Shown: piece by piece, positions 51,146-59,561 of the stretch
Position numbering within the stretch: position 1 is the first letter of the stretch
Layout: each line of letters opens with the position of its first letter
Assembly (NCBI RefSeq): GCF_013409365.1
Contig: NZ_JACCBA010000001.1
Location: 7,936,001 to 8,000,000 of the forward strand
From: Actinomadura luteofluorescens
GTDB taxonomy: Bacteria > Actinomycetota > Actinomycetes > Streptosporangiales > Streptosporangiaceae
Reading direction: 5' to 3'
Length of the DNA: 64,000 nt
Notes under the pieces: generated by a model
Told to the model about the DNA's origin: nothing
The model's database searches: none
What the model saw: only the letters and a program-made list of their open reading frames with translations
Made by a program: the position numbers and the translations under genes

Positions 51146-52534
51146 ATGGCCGCACGTGAACGCCTGCTCGTCATCGGGGGCGACGCCGCGGGGATGAGCG
51201 CCGCGTCCCAGGCCCGCAGGCTGCGCGGCCCGGACGAGCTGGAGATCGTCGCCGTGGAGCGCGGGCACCACGCGTCCTACTCGGCGTGCGGCATCCCCTA
51301 CTTCGTCGGCGGCGTGGTGGACGAGCTCGACGCGCTCGTCGCCCGCACGCCCGCCGAGTTCCGCGAGCGCGGCATCGAGCTGCGGCTGCGCACCGAGGCC
51401 GTGGAGATCGACACCCGCGGCGGCCGGGTGCGGATGCGCTCCCTCGACGGCGGCGGCGAGCGCTGGGAGCCCTACGACCAGCTCATGATCGCGACCGGTG
51501 CCGACCCCGCGCGCCCGGACCTGCCCGGCGCGGACGCGAAGGGCGTCCACGGCGTGCAGACGCTCGATGACGGGGTGGCGATCCGCCGCGCGGTCGAGGA
51601 GGGGAGCCCGCGCCGCGCCGTCGTGGTGGGCGGCGGCTACATCGGCCTGGAGATGGCCGAGGCGATGGTGATGCGCGGTCTGGAGGTCTCACTCGTGGAC
51701 TTCGCCGACCAGCCGATGCGCACCCTCGACCCGGACATGGGCGCGATCGTCGCGGAGGCGATGCGCGGCATCGGCGTGCGGCTGCACCTGGGGGAGCCGG
51801 TCGAGGGGTTCGACACCTCCCCGGACGGGCACGTCACCGCGGTCCGCACGCGCGACGGCGCGCTGCCCGCCGACCTGGTCGTCCTCGGGCTCGGCGTGCG
51901 GCCGGCCACCGGCCTCGCCGAGGACGCCGGGATCGAGACCGGCCCGACCGGCGGGATCGTCACCGACCGGCGGATGCGCACCCGCGCCGAGCGGGTGTGG
52001 GCGGCGGGCGACTGCGTCGAGACCCGCCACCTGGTGTCGGGCGCGCCGGTCGCGATCGCGCTCGGCACGCACGCCAACAAGCAGGGCCGCGTCGCCGGGA
52101 TCAACATCGGCGGCGGCTACGCCACCTTCCCCGGCGTGGTCGGCACGGCCGTCTCCAAGATCTGCCGGGTGGAGGTCGCGCGGACCGGGCTGAACGAGGC
52201 CGAGGCGGCCGCGGCCGGGTTCGAGACGCTGAGCGTGGCCGTCGAGTCCACCACCCGGGCCGGCTACATCCCGGGGGCCGTCGCGATGACCACCAAACTG
52301 ATCGCCGAGCGCCGCTCCGGACGGCTGCTCGGCGCGCAGATCGTCGGCGAGGAGAACGCCGCCAAGCGCGTCGACGGCCTGGCGATCGCGCTGTGGAACG
52401 GGATGACGGTGGAGGAGATGACGGGCCTCGACCTCGGGTACGCGCCGCCGTTCGCGCCCGTCTGGGACCCCGTCCTGGTCGCCGCGCGCAAGGCCGCCGA
52501 CGCCGTCGAGCGGGACATGCGCTCCGCGTCCTGA
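51146..52534 (+). CDS. CoA-disulfide reductase/NADH oxidase-like FAD flavoprotein
   Basis: The 462-residue protein has two dinucleotide-binding domains: FAD near LLVIGGDAAGMSAASQARR (7-25) and NAD(P)H near AVVVGGGYIGLEMAEAM (about 155). The second FAD motif is VWAAGDCVETRHL near 288. The single redox Cys is Cys48 in SYSACGIPYFVGG, the hallmark of CoA-disulfide reductases, water-forming NADH oxidases and persulfide reductases. The C-terminal dimerisation domain ends with DLGYAPPFAPVWDPV. No rhodanese or TusA fusion is present. It follows GGGGAGG and shares a transcript with the amidohydrolase gene. It probably keeps a low-molecular-weight thiol reduced. Confidence 0.9.
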   Translation: MAARERLLVIGGDAAGMSAASQARRLRGPDELEIVAVERGHHASYSACGIPYFVGGVVDELDALVARTPAEFRERGIELRLRTEAVEIDTRGGRVRMRSLDGGGERWEPYDQLMIATGADPARPDLPGADAKGVHGVQTLDDGVAIRRAVEEGSPRRAVVVGGGYIGLEMAEAMVMRGLEVSLVDFADQPMRTLDPDMGAIVAEAMRGIGVRLHLGEPVEGFDTSPDGHVTAVRTRDGALPADLVVLGLGVRPATGLAEDAGIETGPTGGIVTDRRMRTRAERVWAAGDCVETRHLVSGAPVAIALGTHANKQGRVAGINIGGGYATFPGVVGTAVSKICRVEVARTGLNEAEAAAAGFETLSVAVESTTRAGYIPGAVAMTTKLIAERRSGRLLGAQIVGEENAAKRVDGLAIALWNGMTVEEMTGLDLGYAPPFAPVWDPVLVAARKAADAVERDMRSAS

Positions 52535-52539
52535 TCCGC

Positions 52540-52563
52540 TTTGTCGGTGATCTCCCCTACGGT
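52540..52563 (+). promoter_or_regulatory. Promoter-like box of DUF4132 copy 1
   Basis: TTTGTCGG (52540-52547) and TACGGT (52558-52563) lie 8 bp before ATG 52572. The same two blocks at identical spacing precede copy 3. TACGGT fits TAnnnT, and 8 bp to the ATG would give a leaderless mRNA. The 11-bp spacer is too short for ordinary -35/-10, so TTGTCGG may be an activator or alternative-sigma element. Confidence 0.5.
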
Positions 52564-52571
52564 GTGGGCTC

Positions 52572-55500
52572 ATGGCGACTGCGGGGCCGGTGGCGGCCGA
52601 CGAGAGCACCTGGGAGATGCCGGACGCGTGGCGGCGGGTCGCCCATCCCCGCCGGGACCGTCCGGGGCCGTGGCCGCCGGCGCGGGTCGACGCCGCCGCG
52701 GTGGGCAGGGCGCGGGCGCTGGTGGAGGCCGCCAGGGCCGGCGTCGAGGACGTCCTCGCGCTGCCCGGCACGGAGCCCGAGCTCGCCGAGCACGGCCGCG
52801 CCTACCTGAAGGGCGAGGCCGACGCGCTGGGCGCGGCGGTGGTCGCGACCGTCGCGGTGTCCAAGGGCGGCCTGCTCGAATCCGGAGGCAAGGACCCGTT
52901 CCGGGACGCGTGGGCCGCCGAGCACGGCCTGCCGTTCGCGGCGGCCGCCTATGCCGAGCTGCCCGAGGTCACGAGCGACTACCGGCAGGCGGGGAGCCAG
53001 GCGACCTGGACCGGTGTGCGCTGGACCGGGACGCCGGGCAACTACCGCGAATGGTGGTCGGAGGAGGATGCCGCACGGCACCTGCGCGCCCTGCTGGCCG
53101 CCGCTGACGACGACGTGTACGCCGCGGCCGTCGAGGAGCTGGCGGGCCGGCGCCGGACGCCGCTCCAGCGGATGGTCGTGTCCTACCTGGTGCCGACCAT
53201 GCGGGACTGGGTGGACGAGCTCCGCGCCGACCCGGCGGTCATCGGCCTGCCGCCCTACTCGGTGCACCGGTGGATGCTGTTCTGCGCGCTCGGTGGACCG
53301 GAGCAGGCCGACCCGGCCGTCCTGCCGCTCGGCTTCTACGACCGCAGGACGAGCGTCGTCGCGACCCTCGTCGACGGCGTCGGCCCGGCCGGCGCGGTGC
53401 CGCTGGTGGCCGGAGCCTTGGAAGGCCAGTACACCGACACCGACACGTACCGGAGTCTGCTGGACGTGCTCGCGCGGCTCCCCGTGGACGAGGCGTTCCA
53501 GGCACTCGTGGACCGGGCCCGCCACAAGTACGTCCAGCCCGCGCTGCTCGCCGCCGCGCGGGCGTACCCGCGGCGGGCGCTGCGCCTCCTCGCCCCGGCT
53601 GCGGGGACGCCGGAGGCGGAGGACATACTGCGGGCCCACCTGCTCACTCATCCCGAGCTGGTGGAGGAGATGCTGCCGGAGCTTCCGGCGGAGTCCCGCG
53701 CGGCGGTCGACGCGCTCCGCGAGACCATCGCCCGGGTCCCGGAGGCGTCCGGCGACGCCCTGCCGGCGCTGCTCGTGGACCCGCCGTGGGCCCGGCCCCG
53801 GACGAAGGCCAAGCCGGTCGTCATCAAGGACCTGGCCTCGCCCGGCACGCGCCGCATCGCCTGGGAGCCCGGCGAGCGGGACGCCTGGACGGTGGACCTC
53901 CACCACATGTGGCGGTGGGTGAAACGCCTGGAGTGGCCCGTCCAGGTGGAGAGGTTCAAGGGCGGCGAGCTGCCCTCCCACCAGCAGCCCGTGCTCTTCA
54001 TCGAGGCGCCCGAGGACCTCGTCCGCCCGCTCCTGGCGGGCTGGGAGCCGCCCGACCCCTGGTACGTGGGCGAGTGGATGCGGGTCGTCGTCGCCCGGTT
54101 CGAGCTCGACGCGCTGGACCCGGCCGTCTTCGCGGCGCGCCGCGACCCCGCGGGCGTGGGCGGCGTCCTCCTGCCGTTCCTGAGCGACGAGGTCGCGCTG
54201 CTCATGGCCGACTGGCTCGTCCGTCTCAAGCAGGCGGGCAGGACCGCGCAGACCTGGTTCCGGCGGCACGGCACGGCCGCCGTCCCGGCCCTGGTGCCGC
54301 CCGCGCTCGGCAAGGCGGGCGCCCAGCGCCGCGCCGCCGAGGCGGCGCTGCGGTTCGTCGCGGACCGGCACGGCGCCGAGGCGGTCGTCGCGGCGGCCCG
54401 CGTCCACGGCGACCGCGCGGCGGACGCCGTCGAGGCGCTGGTCACGGCCGACCCGCTGGACGTCCTCCCCGCGAAGATCCCGCAGGTCGGCGACTGGGCC
54501 GACGTGCGGCTGCTCCCGCAGATCCTGCTGCGCGGCCGCGAGCGGGCGCTGCCGGACGCCGCCGCGCGGCACGTCCTCACGATGCTCGCGATGTCGCGGC
54601 CCGCCGAGGTCTACCCCGGGGTGCGGACGGTCCGCGACGCGTGCGACGGGGAGTCCCTCGCCGAGTTCGGCTGGCGGCTGTTCCGGCAGTGGGAGGCGCA
54701 CGGCGCGCCGTCCAAGGACGGGTGGGCGCTGGCGCAGCTCGGCCAGACCGGCGACGACGAGACCGTCCGCCGCCTGACCCCGGTGATCCGGGCGTGGCCC
54801 GGCGACGGCGGGCACGCCAAGGCGGTGACCGGCCTGGACGTCCTCGCCGCCATCGGCACCGACGTGGCGCTCGCGCACCTGCACGGCATCGCGCAGCGGG
54901 TGAAGTTCAAGGCGCTGAGGTCCAGGGCGCAGGAGAAGATCGAGGAGGTCGCCGCCGGGCTGGAGCTGACCGCCGAGCAGCTCGCCGACCGGCTCGTCCC
55001 CGACTTCGGCCTGGACGCCGACGGGACCCTCACGCTCGACTACGGCCCCCGCCGCTTCGTCGTCGGCTTCGACGAGCGGCTCAAGCCGTTCGTGGCGGAC
55101 GAGGGCGGCGCCCGCCGCAAGGCGCTGCCCAAAGCCGGCGCCAAGGACGATCCGGAGCTCGCCCCGGCCGCCTACAAGGCGTTCTCGGCGCTGAAGAAGG
55201 ACGTGCGGACCGTCGCCGCCGACCAGCTCCGCCGCCTGGAGGCGGCCATGGTCGCGCGGCGCCGCTGGTCCGCGCGGGAGTTCCGGGAGCTGCTGGCCGG
55301 ACACCCGCTCGTCCGGCACCTCGTCCGGCGCCTGGTGTGGCTCGCGTCCGAGGGCGAGGAGGAGGACGCGAGGACGACCGCGTTCCGCGTCGCCGAGGAC
55401 GGCACGTTCGCCGACGTCGACGACGAGGCCGTCACCATCGCCGACACGGCGCGGGTCCGGGTCGCGCATCCGGTCGACCTCGACGGCTCGCTCGCCGCCT

Positions 55501-55925
55501 GGTCGGAGGTGTTCGCCGACTACGAGATCCTGCAGCCGTTCCCGCAGCTCGGACGCCCCGTCCACGCCCTCGCCGACGGCGAGGGGAAGGGCGGCAGGCT
55601 CGAACGCTTCGAGGGACTGACCGTCCCGGTCGGCAAGGTGCTCGGCCTGACCTCGCGCGGCTGGGAACGCGGCGCGCCGCAGGACGCGGGCATCGAACCC
55701 TGGATCTCCCGGCGGCTCCCCGGAGGCCGGTACATCGTCATCGACCTCGATCCCGGCATCGCCGTCGGCACCGTGGACGCCCTGCCCGACCAGAAACTCG
55801 ACGCGGTCGGCCTGGCGAACCGCCCCGAGCAGAGCTGGCTCGGCGGCGGCGCCACGGGCTCCTTCGCCGACCTCGACCCGGTCACCGTGTCCGAGATCAT
55901 CGCCGACCTGACGACGCTCACCTGA
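52572..55925 (+). CDS. DUF4132-domain protein, copy 1
   Basis: This large cytosolic protein of 1117 residues has no signal peptide or membrane segment. Three parts can be seen: an N-terminal helical region (1-390) with HEAT-like repeats, a middle module starting at LVDPPWARPRTKAKPV with IAWEPGERDAW, and the C-terminal DUF4132 domain (about 800-990) with EQLADRLVPDFGLDADG, DYGPRRFVVGFDE and LPKAGAKDDPELAP, followed by EILQPFPQLGRPVH and RGAPQD. The family includes E. coli MolR/YehI; its molecular role is unknown. It lies 37 bp after the flavoprotein gene but has its own promoter-like box. Copy 2 follows after 14 bp, and copy 3 lies about 5 kb away. Confidence 0.9.
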   Translation: MATAGPVAADESTWEMPDAWRRVAHPRRDRPGPWPPARVDAAAVGRARALVEAARAGVEDVLALPGTEPELAEHGRAYLKGEADALGAAVVATVAVSKGGLLESGGKDPFRDAWAAEHGLPFAAAAYAELPEVTSDYRQAGSQATWTGVRWTGTPGNYREWWSEEDAARHLRALLAAADDDVYAAAVEELAGRRRTPLQRMVVSYLVPTMRDWVDELRADPAVIGLPPYSVHRWMLFCALGGPEQADPAVLPLGFYDRRTSVVATLVDGVGPAGAVPLVAGALEGQYTDTDTYRSLLDVLARLPVDEAFQALVDRARHKYVQPALLAAARAYPRRALRLLAPAAGTPEAEDILRAHLLTHPELVEEMLPELPAESRAAVDALRETIARVPEASGDALPALLVDPPWARPRTKAKPVVIKDLASPGTRRIAWEPGERDAWTVDLHHMWRWVKRLEWPVQVERFKGGELPSHQQPVLFIEAPEDLVRPLLAGWEPPDPWYVGEWMRVVVARFELDALDPAVFAARRDPAGVGGVLLPFLSDEVALLMADWLVRLKQAGRTAQTWFRRHGTAAVPALVPPALGKAGAQRRAAEAALRFVADRHGAEAVVAAARVHGDRAADAVEALVTADPLDVLPAKIPQVGDWADVRLLPQILLRGRERALPDAAARHVLTMLAMSRPAEVYPGVRTVRDACDGESLAEFGWRLFRQWEAHGAPSKDGWALAQLGQTGDDETVRRLTPVIRAWPGDGGHAKAVTGLDVLAAIGTDVALAHLHGIAQRVKFKALRSRAQEKIEEVAAGLELTAEQLADRLVPDFGLDADGTLTLDYGPRRFVVGFDERLKPFVADEGGARRKALPKAGAKDDPELAPAAYKAFSALKKDVRTVAADQLRRLEAAMVARRRWSAREFRELLAGHPLVRHLVRRLVWLASEGEEEDARTTAFRVAEDGTFADVDDEAVTIADTARVRVAHPVDLDGSLAAWSEVFADYEILQPFPQLGRPVHALADGEGKGGRLERFEGLTVPVGKVLGLTSRGWERGAPQDAGIEPWISRRLPGGRYIVIDLDPGIAVGTVDALPDQKLDAVGLANRPEQSWLGGGATGSFADLDPVTVSEIIADLTTLT

Positions 55926-55939
55926 GAAAGAGAACCCCC

Positions 55940-58096
55940 ATGGATCTGCCGAAGGCGCTGCTGGAACCGCCGTGGGCGCGCAAGCCGGCCCCCGCGCCGT
56001 CCGGGGACGAGCCGATCATCGTCCCCGGCCTCGTGCCGCCGGACGACCGCGCGGTGGTCTGGGAACCCGGCGAGCGCGAGGAGTGGGCCGCGGTCCGTCC
56101 CTTCGGGTCCTGGCAGGACGGCGACTGGGAGAAGGCCGCCGAGGAGTTCCGCGACGGGCGGATGGGCTACGAGCCCACGCGGGCCGGTTTCCTCGCACAG
56201 GCGCCCGAGCATCTCGCGCGGCCGCTGCTGGCCGGGTGGGAGCCGCACGTGACGTGGGACTTCGACCATTCCCTGCGGCCGATCGTGGCGCGTTTCGAGA
56301 CCGCCGCCTGGGACGTGTCGGTCCGGCTGGCCAAGCAGAACCCGTACGGGACGGGCCCGGTCGTGATGCCGTTCCTGTCCGCCGACGTGGCCCGGATGGT
56401 CGCCGACTGGCTCCACCGGCTCAAGTCGGCGCAGAAACTCGCGCACGCATGGTTCGACCGGCACGCGTTGGCGGCCGTCCCGTACCTGGTGCCCGACGCG
56501 CTGGGCAAGCGCGTCGGCCCGCGCCGGGGCGCGGTGAAGGCCCTGCGGACCATCGAGGGCGACGTCGTCGGAGCCGCGCGCGTCCACGGGGACGAGGCGG
56601 CCGAGGCGGTCGCCCGGCTCCTCGCCGCCGCGCCGGCCGGCGCCGCGCCCGTCGAACCGCCGATCAGGGCGCCGTCCCTGCCGAGGTGGCTCGACGCCGA
56701 CGCCCTTCCCCGCCCGGTCCTGCGCGAGGGCGGGGAGCTGCCGCGCGACGCGGCCCGCAACCTGCTGCTCGCCCTGACGGTGAGCCCTGGCGCCCGGCTC
56801 GACGCGACCGCCGTCGTGGACGGCGCCGCCCAGGTCTGCGAGCCGGAGTCGCTGACCGCCCTCGTCTGGGCGCAGTTCGAGGCGTGGCAGGCGGCGGGCA
56901 TGCCCAAGGGCAGCGGGTTCGTGCTGTCGGCCCTCGGACGCTTCGGCGACGACGTGGTCGTCCGCAGGCTCGCCCCGCTGGCCAAGGAGTGGCCGGGGCG
57001 CAGTGGCGGCTACAGCAGCGCCGTCCAGGGACTGGAGGCGCTGGTCGACATCGGCACCGACCTCGCTCTGACGCACCTCAACGGCATCGCGCAGAAGTCC
57101 CGGTACAAGGGGCTGCGGGGCGAGGCGCAGCGCAAGCTGGCGCGGATCGCGGAGCGGCGCGGCCTGACGCCCGGGCAGCTCGCCGACCGGCTCGTCCCCG
57201 ACTTCGGCCTGGACGCCGACGGGACCCTCACGCTCGACTACGGCCCGCGCCGCTTCGTCGTCTCCTTCGACGAGCAGCTCAGGCCGCAGGTGGCGGACGA
57301 GGGCGGGACGCGCCGCAAGGCTCTGCCGAAGCCCGGTGCCAAGGACGACCCCGACCTGGCCCCGGCCGCCCACCGGCGTTTCGCGGAGCTGCGGAAGGAC
57401 GTCCGCGCGGTCGCCTCCGCCGAGGTGGCCCGGCTGGAGTCGGCCATGGTCGCGGGCCGGGCGTGGACGCGCGACGAGTTCGGCGCGTTCCTCGTCGCGC
57501 ACCCGCTGATGTGGCACCTCGCCCGCCGGCTCGTCTGGCTGGCCGGCGACCGGGCGTTCCGGCTCGCCGAGGACCGGACGTTCGCCGACCTCGACGACGA
57601 GACCGTCGAGCCCGCGGCCTCGGCGGACGTCCGGATCGCCCATCCGCTGCTGCTGGGCGACTCGCTGGCCGCCTGGTCGCAGGTGTTCGCCGACTACGAG
57701 ATCCTGCAGCCGTTCCCGCAGCTCGGACGTCCCGTCCACACCCTCGCCGACGGTGCGGGCGGCGGCCTCGAACGCTTCGAGGGCCTGACCGTCCCCACCG
57801 GCAGGTTCCTCGGCCTCACCCGTACGGCGTGGAAGCGCGGCGCCCCGCAGGACAACGGCATCGAGCACTGGATCTCCTGCACGCTCGCGCCCGGCGTCAC
57901 CGTCGTGGTCGACCTGAGTCCCGGCATCGCCGTGGGCCTGGTCGACCTGAACCCCGTCCAGACGATCGAGCGGGTCTGGATCGGCGCGGTGCCCGGCGCC
58001 CCTTCCAGTGCGATCGAGAACGGCCTCGCCGGCGTCGACCCCGTTCTCGTCTCGGAGCTGCTGGCCGACCTGACGAGGCTGACCGCGACCTACTAG
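55940..58096 (+). CDS. DUF4132-domain protein, copy 2 (N-terminally short)
   Basis: The 718-residue paralogue begins MDLPKALLEPPWARKPAPAP, aligning with about residue 395 of copy 1 (LLVDPPWARPRTKAKP). The whole N-terminal HEAT-like region is therefore absent. The middle module (VVWEPGEREEW) and the DUF4132 domain (about 412-600) are complete and end in EILQPFPQLGRPVH, RGAPQDNGIEHWIS and a normal tail. The ATG follows AGAAAGAGA and lies 14 bp after copy 1, so the two are cotranscribed. A 71-nt stretch (57176-57246) is identical to copy 1. The TAG stop lies in the CTAG at the left edge of a MITE-like element. Confidence 0.9.
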   Translation: MDLPKALLEPPWARKPAPAPSGDEPIIVPGLVPPDDRAVVWEPGEREEWAAVRPFGSWQDGDWEKAAEEFRDGRMGYEPTRAGFLAQAPEHLARPLLAGWEPHVTWDFDHSLRPIVARFETAAWDVSVRLAKQNPYGTGPVVMPFLSADVARMVADWLHRLKSAQKLAHAWFDRHALAAVPYLVPDALGKRVGPRRGAVKALRTIEGDVVGAARVHGDEAAEAVARLLAAAPAGAAPVEPPIRAPSLPRWLDADALPRPVLREGGELPRDAARNLLLALTVSPGARLDATAVVDGAAQVCEPESLTALVWAQFEAWQAAGMPKGSGFVLSALGRFGDDVVVRRLAPLAKEWPGRSGGYSSAVQGLEALVDIGTDLALTHLNGIAQKSRYKGLRGEAQRKLARIAERRGLTPGQLADRLVPDFGLDADGTLTLDYGPRRFVVSFDEQLRPQVADEGGTRRKALPKPGAKDDPDLAPAAHRRFAELRKDVRAVASAEVARLESAMVAGRAWTRDEFGAFLVAHPLMWHLARRLVWLAGDRAFRLAEDRTFADLDDETVEPAASADVRIAHPLLLGDSLAAWSQVFADYEILQPFPQLGRPVHTLADGAGGGLERFEGLTVPTGRFLGLTRTAWKRGAPQDNGIEHWISCTLAPGVTVVVDLSPGIAVGLVDLNPVQTIERVWIGAVPGAPSSAIENGLAGVDPVLVSELLADLTRLTATY

Positions 58097-58273
58097 GTCC
58101 TGTCTCGAAGTGGCTTCGGCCCGTGCGCGAACGCGTGACCTGGCCGGTGGAGCGAGGCCGGAGGCGAGCGGAGCCGGGCAGATCGCGAAGCGATGCCGCG
58201 TTCGCCCAGGCGCGGTCACGTAGCGAGCCGCCAGGCGAGCGAAGTGGGCCGGGACTGTGAGAACACAGCCTAG
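58093..58273. mobile_element. MITE-like element flanked by CTAG
   Basis: A 173-bp GC-rich non-coding segment (58097-58269) is bounded by CTAG at 58093-58096 and 58270-58273. Its ends are imperfect inverted repeats: left GTCCTGTCTCGAAG, right end read inward GCTGTGTTCTCAC. Internal hairpins include ATCGC-GAA-GCGAT. CTAG fits a target duplication of some IS5-group elements (family knowledge). The CTAGs hold the stop codons of both flanking convergent genes. Confidence 0.5.
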
Positions 58274-59511
58274 GCGAAGCGGCTGCTCGGCACGGGGCCG
58301 GGGGAGCGCACCATGTCCCTCGGCCCGGTGAGCCAGTGGCCGGCGACCGCCCGGACGAAGCCCGCCAGGCGCTCGCCGGGGTCCGGCGGCGCGCCGTCGT
58401 CGCCGTCGTCCGGCAGGGGCTCGGCGGCGACGATCTCGGCGGCCAGCTCCTCCTCGGGGCGCTCGTCGGGCGGGGCGGTCTGCGTCTCCCCGCCGGGCGT
58501 GACCCGCAGCTGCTCGCCCCAGGGCGCCACCGCGACCTGATGCAGGAATCCGGCGACGTCGGCGCTCACCACGGGCGGGTCGGTCCAGCAGGACGCGTGC
58601 TCGAACAGCACCTGCCCCTCGGCCCGCTCCCGCAGGCCGTCCGCGTCCGTCTCGTTCAGGTCGTAGGCGACGACGAGCGCGCCGGGGCGGTCCGGGGCGA
58701 ACGGCTCGGCGGGCAGCCCGAGCAGCCGCGCCGCGGCCAGCCCCACAATGCGGCTCGACCGGTCGGGCAGCAGGCCGACCGACGCGGGACGCCGCCCCGC
58801 CGCGTCCAGGACCAGCCGCAGCCGGTCGAGGGTCCGCCTGCACAGGGCGAAGCTGTCGGAGGTGTAGGCGTAGCGGCCCGTCATGCCCTCGTCGAACCCG
58901 TACGGCGAGATCGTCGCGAGGACGCCGCCGCCCAGCGCGAAGTGCCAGCCCCGCAGGTCCCGGGAGCCGAGCGGGCCGGCGGCCCGCGCCCGCGCGAGCA
59001 TCCGCGCGAGCCGGTCGCGGGCCGGGGCCCAGTCCCCGTCCGGCGCGGGCAGCCGCGCCGCCTCGCGGGCCGCGCGGTCGAGGTCCCCGGAGAACAGCGC
59101 GTTGTAGGCCAGCAGGTACCGGGCGGGCCACGGGTCCAGCGCGTCCACGCGCGGTTCCAGGGCCGCGACGGCCTCGGCGTGCCGGTTCTCGCGTTCCAGC
59201 GCCGACACGAGCTCCATGAGCAGGACGGGCTCGTCCGGCATCATCTCCAGGGCGCGCCTCAGCGCCGGGATCGCCAGGAAGGCGACGCCGCGCTCGACGC
59301 AGGCGAAGCCGAAGTCGTAGAGCTGCTGCGGCTCCTGCCGTACGGCCAGCGCCGCGGCCGCCTCGCGCATGTCCTCGAAGCCCGACAGCGCCGCCGCGCC
59401 CTCCATCAGCCGCGCGACCTCGCCCGGCTCCATCGCCTCGGCGTTGAACCGCAGATGCCGGATCAGTCCGGCGATGTCGCCGCTTTCCAGAAGTGCCCAC
59501 GCGTGGTTCAT
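58270..59511 (-). CDS. TPR-containing protein of unknown function
   Basis: The 413-residue cytosolic protein begins MNHAWALLESGDIAGLIRHL. Residues about 1-190 form helical TPR-like repeats (LYDFGFACVERGVAFLAIPALRRALEMMP, LLMELVSALERENRHAEAVAAL given as two blocks). A mixed alpha/beta domain (about 195-330) with ARYLLAYNALF before it and GRYAYTSDSFALCRRTLDRLR inside is not a family I recognise. The acidic, Pro-rich C-terminal tail ends PGPVPSSRFA. The stop codon overlaps the right CTAG of the MITE-like element. It sits between DUF4132 copies 2 and 3 on the opposite strand; a functional link is possible but only positional. Confidence 0.75.
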   Translation of the reverse strand: MNHAWALLESGDIAGLIRHLRFNAEAMEPGEVARLMEGAAALSGFEDMREAAAALAVRQEPQQLYDFGFACVERGVAFLAIPALRRALEMMPDEPVLLMELVSALERENRHAEAVAALEPRVDALDPWPARYLLAYNALFSGDLDRAAREAARLPAPDGDWAPARDRLARMLARARAAGPLGSRDLRGWHFALGGGVLATISPYGFDEGMTGRYAYTSDSFALCRRTLDRLRLVLDAAGRRPASVGLLPDRSSRIVGLAAARLLGLPAEPFAPDRPGALVVAYDLNETDADGLRERAEGQVLFEHASCWTDPPVVSADVAGFLHQVAVAPWGEQLRVTPGGETQTAPPDERPEEELAAEIVAAEPLPDDGDDGAPPDPGERLAGFVRAVAGHWLTGPRDMVRSPGPVPSSRFA

Positions 59512-59561
59512 GGGCGGTCACGGTAGCGCCGGCCGCCCGCGCCGATCACCCGGTTTTCGCG

